Positions 44,879-53,045 of a stretch of 64,000 bases of DNA are shown here, one piece after another. Where the stretch lies: positions 1 to 64,000 of the forward strand of contig NZ_WXVV01000021.1 of assembly GCF_013433315.1 (NCBI RefSeq), in the 5' to 3' direction. The DNA comes from Pseudomonas crudilactis (GTDB lineage Bacteria; Pseudomonadota; Gammaproteobacteria; Pseudomonadales; Pseudomonadaceae). The position numbers and the translations under genes are program-made. Each line of letters begins with the position of its first letter. Position 1 is the first letter of the stretch. The notes under the pieces were generated by a model, which saw only the letters and a program-made list of their open reading frames with translations, was not told the origin of the DNA and searched no databases.

Positions 44879-45855
44879 CAGGCCGGAGAGAGCATGACCC
44901 AGTAGCCATTCAAATGGCCGCTGACGAGGATCGGGTAGGTTTTCGCCAGCATGTTCAGGGTGCGCTGGCTGTCGCTGATCGGGTAGGCGCCGGAAATGCG
45001 CAGATCGGCAATCGACGGATCCAGGCGTACGAATCCCCGGCGATAGCGCGTCAGTTCCTCGACGAAGTCGGCCAGGCGCATCTTGTCGGCCATCAGCATG
45101 CCTTGCGTCCAGGTACCGACATAACGGTCGACAACGCTGAGCTGGCCAAAGGTGTGGGACGAGAAGTCGGTGCGTTGACCGGCGTTGACGATCAGCGGCG
45201 TGGTCTGGCGATTGTCCGCGAGCTCGACTTTGACCGCGCCTTCCAGTACCGCGAGGTGCGTGCGCGGTTGCAGTTCGCGCACGGTGAAACGCGTGCCCAG
45301 CGCCTGCATGCGACCTTGACGGGTGCTGACCAGAAAGGGCCGCGCCAACGGTGAAATGTCCGGCGCGGTCTGCACCAGTATTTCGCCTTCGCGCAGGTGG
45401 ATGAGGCGTTGATTGGCGTCGAACCGCACGTCGATGGCGGTGTCGGTGTTCAGGGTGACTTTCGAGCCGTCGGCCAGGGTCAGCTCGCGTTGCTGGCCAA
45501 CGGCCGTGCGATAGTCGGCCGACCATTGCTGCGACTCTGCCAGCTTCCAGCTGCCCCAACCGGCCGGCAGGATCGCCAGAATCATCGCCAGTTTGCCCAG
45601 CGCCGCACGTCGTTCCGGGCTGCTCGGGCGATCGAGCGCCGACATTGCCAGTGAGGGTGGCAGCCCGCCGAGTTTGGTCTGCAGCAACTGCGCCCGCGCC
45701 CAGGCACGACCGCGCTCGGGGGTGCTGGCTTTCCAGTATTCCCATTCGCCGCGCTCGCTGTCGCTGAGTTCGCCTTCACTCATGCGGATCAACCAGTCGG
45801 CGGCTTCCTCCAGCGCCTGGTGATCGAGGTGTGGTTCATTGCGCCGTGCGAGCAT
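44878..45855 (-). CDS. fecR: FecR-family anti-sigma/signal-transducing protein
   Basis: 325 aa. N-terminal DUF4880 cytoplasmic domain (about 12-60, EEAADWLIRMSEGELSDSERGEWEYWKAST), a single TM at about 87-105, then periplasmic FecR domain (TLADGSKVTLNTDTAIDV, FTVRELQPRTHLAVLEGAVKV) and C-terminal STN-interaction module (RISGAYPISDSQRTLNMLAKTYPI). Should hold or activate the adjacent sigma factor. Its ATG directly follows the TGA of the sigma gene (TGAATG). Confidence 0.92.
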   Translation of the reverse strand: MLARRNEPHLDHQALEEAADWLIRMSEGELSDSERGEWEYWKASTPERGRAWARAQLLQTKLGGLPPSLAMSALDRPSSPERRAALGKLAMILAILPAGWGSWKLAESQQWSADYRTAVGQQRELTLADGSKVTLNTDTAIDVRFDANQRLIHLREGEILVQTAPDISPLARPFLVSTRQGRMQALGTRFTVRELQPRTHLAVLEGAVKVELADNRQTTPLIVNAGQRTDFSSHTFGQLSVVDRYVGTWTQGMLMADKMRLADFVEELTRYRRGFVRLDPSIADLRISGAYPISDSQRTLNMLAKTYPILVSGHLNGYWVMLSPA

Positions 45856-46371
45856 TCACTCCACCAGCAACAGGCACTGCACGAAGGCTTGCTTCATGTA
45901 GCGTTTGACGGTGATCAGCGACACACCCAGCTGCTCGGCGATGTCGTCGTATTTAAGGCCGCTGATCTGCGACAACAGAAAGGCGCGTTTGACCAGCGGC
46001 GGCAGGGCGTCGAGCATCGCGTCGATTTCGTGCAGGGTTTCCAGCACCATGAAACGCAATTCCGGCGAAGGCACTTCCGGCGCCGGCACATGGGCGAGGG
46101 CGTCCAGGTAGGCACGTTCCAGCGCCTTGCGCTGATACCAGTTGACCAGAATGCCCTTGGCCACGCAGCTCAGATAGGCGCGCGGCTGCTCGATGACGGT
46201 GACTTGCGAGGCGAGGATGCGCGTGAAGGTGTCCTGCGCCAGATCCGCCGCATCCATGGCGTTTCCCAGTTTTTTTCTCAGTGTCGCGTACAGCCAGCCG
46301 TGATGGCCGCTGTACAGGGCTTCGATCGCGCGCAGGTGATTGGCATTATTCGCGGGAAGGGTTTCGCTCAT
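45856..46371 (-). CDS. fecI: FecI-like extracytoplasmic-function sigma factor
   Basis: 171 aa. Sigma2 region (about 13-80, DAADLAQDTFTRILAS with the core-binding helix) and sigma4 (about 110-165, LPPLVKRAFLLSQISGLKYDDIAEQLGVSLITVKRYMKQAF with the -35 HTH) define an iron-starvation ECF. A Fur-box-like sequence lies upstream at 46389-46410. Predicted targets are the two receptor genes sharing the promoter motif. Confidence 0.92.
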   Translation of the reverse strand: MSETLPANNANHLRAIEALYSGHHGWLYATLRKKLGNAMDAADLAQDTFTRILASQVTVIEQPRAYLSCVAKGILVNWYQRKALERAYLDALAHVPAPEVPSPELRFMVLETLHEIDAMLDALPPLVKRAFLLSQISGLKYDDIAEQLGVSLITVKRYMKQAFVQCLLLVE

Positions 46372-46388
46372 GGCTGCAGATTTTCATG

Positions 46389-46410
46389 CAATTGAGAAGT
46401 ATTCCCAATG
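46389..46410 (-). promoter_or_regulatory. Putative Fur box upstream of the FecI-type sigma gene
   Basis: CAATTGAGAAGTATTCCCAAT resembles the AATGAGAATTATTCgCATT form of Fur boxes found ahead of Pseudomonas iron-starvation sigma genes. It lies 18-40 bp upstream of the sigma start codon. Match is partial, so Fur repression is a prediction. Confidence 0.5.
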
Positions 46411-46456
46411 CTAGTTTACAACCCCTCTTTGACGCAAGCGCCGATTGGCGTCCTGT

Positions 46457-47641
46457 TCAGGTGCCCTGCAAACCGCGCAGTGCAGCGACCATCGTGTCGA
46501 TTTCCGCCTCAGTGTTGTACGCATGCACCGACGCACGGCTGACCTCCAGCAAGTCCCTGTGCTGCATGTCGAGCAGGGTCGAGCGGAACGTCGAGGTGCT
46601 GACGTTGATGCGCTTTTCCTGGCCGGCCAGCCACTGTTGAACGTGCGCGGCGCTGCTGTCGCGATGAGTAAACGTGACGATGCCGGACTTCTGCACCCCG
46701 AGGTCTCGCGGCGTGATACCAGGAATATCTGCCAGTTGCCGGCGCAGGTAATCAGCCAATTGCTGAATCCGCTGCCACATCGGCTCGATGCCTTGCGCCA
46801 GCGCGTATTCCACCGCCGCACCGAGGCCCAGCTTGGCGGCGACGTTGCATTCCCAGTTCTCGAAGCGTCGGGCATCGGCGCGGATTTCGAACGTCTCGGC
46901 GTCCTGCAATGAGGCAGCATGCAAGTCGAGAAACGCCGGCTCAAGGTTCTGGCACAGAGACTTTTCGACATACAAAAAACCCATCCCGCGCGGTCCACGC
47001 AGGTATTTGCGACTGGTGGCCGCGAGCATGTGGCAGCCGATTTTCTGCACGTCGATCGGCATCTGCCCGACACCCTGACAGGCATCGAGCAGAAACAGCA
47101 CGCCAGCCGCACGGGCGAGGGCGCCAATCTGCTCGATGGGTTGCACCGGGCCGCCATTGGTGGCGATCACCGGCAAGGAAATCAGTGCAACCCGATCATC
47201 GTCGAGCATGGCCGCTAGCGCCGACAGGGAAACCTGGCCGTGTTCATCGTTAGGAATGACCCGAATCTCGATACCGCGCCGCTGCTTCATTTGCAGATAG
47301 GGAATGTAGTTGCCGGCGTATTCGGTGGTCGACGTCAGCACCACATCGCCGGGTTGCAGCGGTAACGAATAGAACGCCATGTCCCAGGCGCGGGTCGCGT
47401 TCTCGATCACCGCAATTTCGTCAGGCTGAGCGTTGATCAATTGCCCGATGGCGGCGTAGACATTTTCCACTTCGGCCGATTGTTGCCCGGCGGCTTCGTA
47501 GCCGCCCAAAGTCGCTTCAAGCTGAATATGACGGGTCATGGTCTCGATCACCGGCGCGGGCATCAGCGCCGCGCCGGCATTGTTGAAGTGGATCAGTTGC
47601 GCGACGGCAGGAGTGTCGGCGCGCAGTTGTTCAATGTTCAA
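46457..47641 (-). CDS. Class V aminotransferase-fold PLP enzyme of the siderophore operon
   Basis: 394 aa. Fold-type I class V: NAGAALMPAPVI at the N-terminus, VIENATRAWDMAFYSLPLQPGDVVLTS, Asp in FLLDACQGVGQMPIDVQKIGCHMLAATSRKYLRGPRGMGFLY where the SRK lysine should hold PLP. This group includes cysteine desulfurases, isopenicillin-N epimerase-like enzymes and racemases; it lacks a visible desulfurase catalytic-Cys loop. Its substrate in this pathway is unknown. Last gene of the biosynthetic operon, 15 bp after the exporter. Confidence 0.85.
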   Translation of the reverse strand: MNIEQLRADTPAVAQLIHFNNAGAALMPAPVIETMTRHIQLEATLGGYEAAGQQSAEVENVYAAIGQLINAQPDEIAVIENATRAWDMAFYSLPLQPGDVVLTSTTEYAGNYIPYLQMKQRRGIEIRVIPNDEHGQVSLSALAAMLDDDRVALISLPVIATNGGPVQPIEQIGALARAAGVLFLLDACQGVGQMPIDVQKIGCHMLAATSRKYLRGPRGMGFLYVEKSLCQNLEPAFLDLHAASLQDAETFEIRADARRFENWECNVAAKLGLGAAVEYALAQGIEPMWQRIQQLADYLRRQLADIPGITPRDLGVQKSGIVTFTHRDSSAAHVQQWLAGQEKRINVSTSTFRSTLLDMQHRDLLEVSRASVHAYNTEAEIDTMVAALRGLQGT

Positions 47642-47656
47642 AAGCAGACTCCTTGA

Positions 47657-48898
47657 TCATTCGCCGTCTGGGGCTGGGCTCGCTTGCATCGCCGCCGGCC
47701 AGTAGCGCAACGCGATGATCGGGATCAGTGCGACGACGTAAGCGAGGCAAACAAACAGATAGGTGTACTGCAAACCGTAGACCTGACTGAGCAGACCACC
47801 GGCAGAAATCCCCGCAATCGAAGCGAATTGCGCAGTGCCCTGAGCGATGCCCAGCACATGGCCTTGCTGTGAGCTGTCAGCGGTTTTCGAGATCAGCGCC
47901 ATCAGCACCGGTGTGGTTGCACCCAGCAGCACGCCCCAAATGAAGTAGGTGATAACAAACACCACCGGGTTGTGAGTCACGCCCGCCACAGCGGTCAGGA
48001 CGATGCAGCCGATGACCACGTAAGTCATGCGCTGCAAGGTCTCCTGCTGCCCACGGTGTTCGAAATAGCGCGACCACGCCGTGGCCGACAGAATGAAGCC
48101 CAGCGCCAGCAAGCCGTAGCAGAGGCCGACTACCGAATTGCTGACCTCGAACACCGAGCTGACATACAGCGAAAACGAAGTCTGCGGCAGCATTCGCGCC
48201 AGCAACAGAATGCCCATCACACCGAGCAGCGAGAGCAATGGTGAGCCTTGCCAGAGACTGCCGGAACGAACCGGCGCAGCCTTGTCGACGACCACGGCTT
48301 TCTTCACCGGCGGCACGTCCGGCAAGGTCACGGCGGCGATCACGGTACACACCGCACACAGCGCCGAGGCGATGATGTTGATCCAGAAGAACGTCGCGTA
48401 ATCGAGGATCAGACCGCCGACCACCGCACCCAGCAGCGAGCCGACATTGGTCGATATTTGCAGAATGGCGAACAGCCGTGCCCGTCGCGACGGTGCCTCA
48501 ATACTGACGCCATAGGCCTGTGCCGGCGCGATATAGCCGGCAAACGCGCCTTGCAGAAAGCGCAGGATCAGAATCACCCAGATATCACTGAACAGGGCCA
48601 GCCCAAGCTGGGTCAACGACAAACCGGCGAGGGCGCGGATCATCATCAACTTGTGGCCGTAGCGATCGCCGATGCGGCCCCAGAAGGCACTGGTGAGAAT
48701 AATGCCCAGCATCGGCCCGACGTACACGGCGATGCTGGCGAAGCTGAAAACCGACTCGGAGGTGGTCAGCCCACGCAGGTGGACAGGCCAGAACGGCCCG
48801 CTCATTTCCATCGCGCCCATCGACACCAACTGGATCGCAAATAGAAGATAAATCAGGATTCTTACTCTCGAACCCTGGATGGCACCTGCATGGGACAT
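47657..48898 (-). CDS. MFS exporter of the siderophore operon (SbnD-like position)
   Basis: 413 aa, 12 TM segments. GRIGDRYGHKLMMIRALAG is the motif A loop and GAFAGYIAPAQAYGVSIEAPSRRARLFA precedes a motif C-like NVGSLLGAVVGGLILDY. Placed between the IucA/IucC synthetase and the class V PLP enzyme in one operon (13- and 15-bp gaps), it is the probable siderophore exporter. Staphyloferrin B and other NIS clusters encode an equivalent. Confidence 0.88.
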   Translation of the reverse strand: MSHAGAIQGSRVRILIYLLFAIQLVSMGAMEMSGPFWPVHLRGLTTSESVFSFASIAVYVGPMLGIILTSAFWGRIGDRYGHKLMMIRALAGLSLTQLGLALFSDIWVILILRFLQGAFAGYIAPAQAYGVSIEAPSRRARLFAILQISTNVGSLLGAVVGGLILDYATFFWINIIASALCAVCTVIAAVTLPDVPPVKKAVVVDKAAPVRSGSLWQGSPLLSLLGVMGILLLARMLPQTSFSLYVSSVFEVSNSVVGLCYGLLALGFILSATAWSRYFEHRGQQETLQRMTYVVIGCIVLTAVAGVTHNPVVFVITYFIWGVLLGATTPVLMALISKTADSSQQGHVLGIAQGTAQFASIAGISAGGLLSQVYGLQYTYLFVCLAYVVALIPIIALRYWPAAMQASPAPDGE

Positions 48899-48911
48899 GA
48901 GTCAGCCTCGG

Positions 48912-50762
48912 TTAAACGCTAGCGAGCGGGTTGGTCAGGGTGTGCTGCAAACGATAGTTGCTGTACTGCATCATGTGCATGCGCAGCAGCGAACGGGTTG
49001 GCCAAGGCTCTTCGACGAACGCCTTGTGCTCGGTTTCCCACACATCTGCCGCGACGCGGTCACGCACCGCTTCGAAGGCAAGGTCGGTTTCTTCGCGCAA
49101 GATTTGCCATAGCCGTGTGTTGTTGAAAGCGTATTCCTTGGTCAGCCACAGGGCCATTTCATGCAGGTGCGTGAGGAACGCCGCGTCGAGCACAAACATG
49201 CGCACCGGCTCGATATCACCGCAGAACACTGTCGGCAGAATACCCGGCTGCACGTGTGGTTGCAGGCTGTAACCACGGCCCTCGAGCAACGGCGCGTAAG
49301 TGCGGCCATCGCCGAAATCGCGGATCAGCAGACTACGTGCTTTGCCATCCGGGGAGAACAGCACCATGGTGTTTTGCTGGTGCGCCTCAAGGCCGATGCC
49401 GTACATCAAGTAGATCGCCACCACAGGGTGAGTCACCACTTTCGCGTACTCGCGGAACCAGTTCTCGACCTGCGCAGTATTGGCGCGTACACCGTCACGT
49501 TCAATCAGATCGGTGAACAGCGGACGACCACTGCCGGGCAAACGGGTGAACAGTGAAGCCACGGTTATCGGCAGGCATTCATCGTTGCGTTCGAATGCCG
49601 GTGCGCTGGCGCGATACACCACGGACAGATGACGGCCCGGGTGATCGTCCTGCGTCACCGCGTTTTTGTAACGCACACCGATTTCTTCCTGGAAGATTTC
49701 CAGGCGTTGATCGAAGCCGTTTTCCGTCTCGAGAATCTTGCTGATCACCGTGCTGATGCGCGGGCCCATGTGAATCGACTTCGCTTGCAGGCTGCGCAGT
49801 TCGCTGGTCATCCATACCGCGATGGGCAGTTTGATCAGCGGCGCGGATTCGTCCAGCACCGGCATCATCGTGCGATACGACATGGTCGGCAGGGTTGGCA
49901 GGTCCGGGCCATCGGTGATCAGAATGCCGTCGGCGATTTCCTGCGCGAAGGTTTCCAGCACGTAGGCTTGTAAATGCCAGCTGTGGATCGGCAAGGGCAG
50001 CCACTGGTTTTCGTCCAGCCCCTTGCTGTTGAGCGAGGCTTTCCATTGCGCCCATTGCGTCGGGAAATGCTCGGCGAACCAGGCGCGGTAATCGATCACG
50101 TGCGGCATGCTTTCGCTTTTCGCGTTGTCGGCACGCAACGCGGCGATGCGCAGCGGCACTTGTGCGTTGAACTCCGGTGACAGCTGCTCGACTTCCTCAT
50201 CGGTGAGGCCCGGGCGCGCCTTCCACGTCGGGTAATAAGGATGACCTTCCAGCGAACCCCACTGGTCGAGCAGAATGGCGGCATCCTTGGTTTTGGCGTG
50301 CTGGCGCAGATAGTCGGTGAAGCTGCTCAGCCCATGATCCTTGGCCGCTTGCTCCAGTCGGGCGTTCCATTGCTGACGATGCTGACGGGCGTGGGCGTCG
50401 TTGGTCAGGCTGTTTTCCATGTCGGATTTGAGCCCGGCGATACCGTCGTCGGTCGGCGCGAAGTCGAAGCTGTCGCGCAGCACATCAAGCATGTCCTGGT
50501 GGCTGGTGATGACCTGGCGTACGCCTTCATCGGTCACCAACACCACGTCACCGTCGTTGACCACGGTATCGGCCGGGCCTTTGGCGATGTCGGAAAAGGC
50601 CAGATGGGCGCGACCGCCCTTGAGCGGGTAAGTCGCCTCGTGGCCCTCGACGGAAAAGCTCAGGGCCGAACGGTCGAGGATGTTTTCCGCAAACAGGCAA
50701 CGCACCAGACGGCGCATGGCGTTTTTGCGGGAGTAGGCGATCAGTGTCTTGAAGTCATCCAT
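48912..50762 (-). CDS. IucA/IucC family NIS siderophore synthetase
   Basis: 616 aa, normal for the family. Active-site motifs: GHPYYPTWKARPGLTDEE (substrate binding near residue 170), PLPIHSWHLQAYVL, SYRTMMPVLDESAPLIKLPIAVWMTSELRSL (ATP/Mg), GIGLEAHQQNTMVLF and IRDFGDGR near the C-terminus. It adenylates a carboxylate (citrate or a related acid) and joins it to an amine or hydroxyl. It is the only NIS synthetase in the cluster, where staphyloferrin B needs three. Subtype A/B/C cannot be told by eye. Confidence 0.93.
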   Translation of the reverse strand: MDDFKTLIAYSRKNAMRRLVRCLFAENILDRSALSFSVEGHEATYPLKGGRAHLAFSDIAKGPADTVVNDGDVVLVTDEGVRQVITSHQDMLDVLRDSFDFAPTDDGIAGLKSDMENSLTNDAHARQHRQQWNARLEQAAKDHGLSSFTDYLRQHAKTKDAAILLDQWGSLEGHPYYPTWKARPGLTDEEVEQLSPEFNAQVPLRIAALRADNAKSESMPHVIDYRAWFAEHFPTQWAQWKASLNSKGLDENQWLPLPIHSWHLQAYVLETFAQEIADGILITDGPDLPTLPTMSYRTMMPVLDESAPLIKLPIAVWMTSELRSLQAKSIHMGPRISTVISKILETENGFDQRLEIFQEEIGVRYKNAVTQDDHPGRHLSVVYRASAPAFERNDECLPITVASLFTRLPGSGRPLFTDLIERDGVRANTAQVENWFREYAKVVTHPVVAIYLMYGIGLEAHQQNTMVLFSPDGKARSLLIRDFGDGRTYAPLLEGRGYSLQPHVQPGILPTVFCGDIEPVRMFVLDAAFLTHLHEMALWLTKEYAFNNTRLWQILREETDLAFEAVRDRVAADVWETEHKAFVEEPWPTRSLLRMHMMQYSNYRLQHTLTNPLASV

Positions 50763-50798
50763 ATCAGTGGTCTGCTCGTCGAAAATTGAATAGAGAGA

Positions 50799-51959
50799 TC
50801 AAGCGGCGGCGCTTGTCGTGTGCGGCCATTGGCGCGGGAAATAGTCGAGTGCCGAGTCGCGCAGGCCATTCATGTAGGCCACGCTCCACTGCAGGACTTC
50901 CTCGATGTAAGGCACCTTGAGGTCGAAGCGTTTGGCCATTTCCACCAGCAGCACCAGGCCGTAGGCGACGTCTTCGTTGAAGGCGCGGCTCTCGCGCTCG
51001 ATCACGTAACCGGCGCGGTTGTCCGCGGCCGGCACCATCGGCGCAAGGATGTCGTTGTAAGCCTGATTGGTACGCAGGATCGAGAGCATGCTGCTCGGGT
51101 CGCGGATCTGCTCGCCGTAGGCCTCGACGATTTCCTGTTTCAGCGATTTCACCGAAGACAGGTCGATACCCAGACGCTGGCTGATCACCGCACACAGTTG
51201 CTGGCTTTCCTGATCCATGCGTTCAAGGAAATACGCGCCGAGTTCCGGGCATTCGGTCCACCAGCACATGCGCTGCGGGAAGATCTTGCGATGCCACTGG
51301 CCGTAGGGGCCGATCAGGCCGTAGATCACCGAGCTGTGCATGATCGGATTGCCCGGTGTCAGGGTGATTTCCAGAAAATGCTCGAGCATCGTCACGCACG
51401 GGCCGTACAGCCGCGTGAGTATTTTTTCCAATTGGCGGCGCGCGGTTTGCGGCTCTCGGGCGTGGGTCGCCACGTACAATTGGCTTTTGCCACCACCCAT
51501 TTTGATCGAGCGTCCCGGGGTCAATTCAAACGCCGTGTGCGGCACATCCTTCATGCCCCAGATCACCACATTCGGCCGGTCGGGCAGGGTCGCTTCAGCC
51601 AGCCAGTCGAAACCGCAGAAGCCGGGAATGGCGCCGATGAATACCGGTTTGCTGGTGGTCAGATGCGGCGCGATGTCTTTCAACGTTTGCGGGCGGGCAT
51701 GGGCCGGCACGGTGATGATGACGATGTCGGCATCTTCCACCGCGGCTTTCGCGTCGCTGGTCACCCGATCGAGCCGGGCGCTCAGGGTCGAACCGTCGGG
51801 CAGCAACGCCTGCATCGGCGTCTGGCGGGCGTACTGTTCGATGACCTCCTGATTATGGGTGTGCATCGAAACCTGAACATCGGGCAGTTGCTTGAACAGG
51901 ATGGCGTTGAGATGGCCAGTCCTGCCGCCACCACAGATGGCGACTTTCAACAGATTCAT
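50799..51959 (-). CDS. Octopine/nopaline-type opine dehydrogenase in a siderophore operon
   Basis: 386 aa. N-terminal Rossmann fold with a GGGRTGHLNA dinucleotide motif (residues about 9-18), middle VIWGMKDVPHTAFELTPG, and the C-terminal catalytic domain with TPGNPIMHSSVIYGLIGP, whose His is the expected catalytic residue of octopine dehydrogenases. Family members reduce an imine of a keto acid and an amine, or run in reverse. It sits where staphyloferrin B clusters place SbnB. Proposed role: oxidative cleavage of ACEGA to diaminopropionate and 2-oxoglutarate, or reductive N-alkylation of the siderophore. Confidence 0.88.
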   Translation of the reverse strand: MNLLKVAICGGGRTGHLNAILFKQLPDVQVSMHTHNQEVIEQYARQTPMQALLPDGSTLSARLDRVTSDAKAAVEDADIVIITVPAHARPQTLKDIAPHLTTSKPVFIGAIPGFCGFDWLAEATLPDRPNVVIWGMKDVPHTAFELTPGRSIKMGGGKSQLYVATHAREPQTARRQLEKILTRLYGPCVTMLEHFLEITLTPGNPIMHSSVIYGLIGPYGQWHRKIFPQRMCWWTECPELGAYFLERMDQESQQLCAVISQRLGIDLSSVKSLKQEIVEAYGEQIRDPSSMLSILRTNQAYNDILAPMVPAADNRAGYVIERESRAFNEDVAYGLVLLVEMAKRFDLKVPYIEEVLQWSVAYMNGLRDSALDYFPRQWPHTTSAAA

Positions 51960-51987
51960 CGAGAGGCGTTCCTGTGTGAAGGGTGGG

Positions 51988-53031
51988 TCATGCGACGCTC
52001 AGTTGCAGCGGCGCGGAGATGGAATCCAGCCATTGGGTCTTGCCCAGCCAGGCATCCAGTTGCGGGGCGATGCTCGGGTCGATCAGGTCGCGCTCTTGCA
52101 GCCATTTGTCGTCGAACACGGTGTGCAGGTATTTCTCGCCACCGTCGGCAATCGGCACCACGACGTTGCCGGTCAGCACGCCTTTGTGGATCAGCTCCAG
52201 TGCCTTGAAGATCGCACCCCCGGTCGAACCGCCGACCAGCAAGGCGAAGTTGCGCGCGATGTAGCGCGCGGTTTCGAACGCCTGCGAGTCGCTGACTTGC
52301 ACACCGAGATCGATGCAGCTGTAGTCGAGCACCAGACCCACGGTGTCGCCGGCCGGCGTGCCGGTGCCGGATTGGTAATACGGATAGCCGGGGTGGCCGA
52401 AGACAATCGAACCGGCCGGTTCCACCGCGACGGTGACGGTGTCCGGGTTGTGCACTTTCAAGCCGCGAGCGATGCCGGTCATCGAACCGCCGGTGCCGAC
52501 ACAACCGACGTAAGCGCCGACCACGCCTTCAGCCTGCACGATGGTTTCGCGGACGAAATCGCTGTAGCCGCCGGCATTGGCCGCATTGTCGGACTGGTTC
52601 ATGAACACCGCGCCGGGAATCTCGCTCGCCAGTTCGGCGGCCATCTGTTGCCGCTCGACCACTGCCACTTCATCTTCGCGATAAGTGCCTTTGACGAAAC
52701 GAATGTCGGCACCAAGGGCTTTCATTACAGCGATTTTGTCTTGTGCGGCGTGGTGATCGACCACGGCAATAAAGTGCAGGCCAAACTCGACGGCGGCCAT
52801 GGCCAGGCCAATCCCGGTGTTGCCCGACGAAGACTCGACCACCACACCACCGGGTTTCAGGCGACCGGACTTGAGCGCGGCCAGCACCATGTTGCGCGCC
52901 ATGCGGTCTTTGATACTGCCACCGGGATTGTTCTTTTCAATCTTCAACAACAATCGCGCGTTGGTATCCGGAACATCAATGCCCAACATCGGCGTATTAC
53001 CGATAAGGTCCGAGACTTTATTCAATATCAT
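51988..53031 (-). CDS. sbnA: SbnA-like PLP synthase (2,3-diaminopropionate pathway; cysteine-synthase fold)
   Basis: 347 aa, start ATG 53031. Beta-family PLP motifs: LIGNTPM at the N-terminus, NNPGGSIKDRMARNMV with the Schiff-base Lys (about 42), the phosphate-binding ESSSGNTGIG (about 75), CVGTGGSMTG and PVGGSTGG-like VGGSTGGA. It lacks nothing obvious. SbnA condenses O-phospho-L-serine with L-glutamate giving ACEGA. Sequence and operon position between the decarboxylase and opine dehydrogenase support this; cysteine synthase is the alternative. Confidence 0.85.
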   Translation of the reverse strand: MILNKVSDLIGNTPMLGIDVPDTNARLLLKIEKNNPGGSIKDRMARNMVLAALKSGRLKPGGVVVESSSGNTGIGLAMAAVEFGLHFIAVVDHHAAQDKIAVMKALGADIRFVKGTYREDEVAVVERQQMAAELASEIPGAVFMNQSDNAANAGGYSDFVRETIVQAEGVVGAYVGCVGTGGSMTGIARGLKVHNPDTVTVAVEPAGSIVFGHPGYPYYQSGTGTPAGDTVGLVLDYSCIDLGVQVSDSQAFETARYIARNFALLVGGSTGGAIFKALELIHKGVLTGNVVVPIADGGEKYLHTVFDDKWLQERDLIDPSIAPQLDAWLGKTQWLDSISAPLQLSVA

Positions 53032-53045
53032 TGCAATTGTTCCCT

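Noticed and set aside
51988..53031. Simple housekeeping cysteine synthase
   Set aside because: Possible by fold, but the operon with decarboxylase, opine dehydrogenase and IucA/IucC favours the SbnA-type role.
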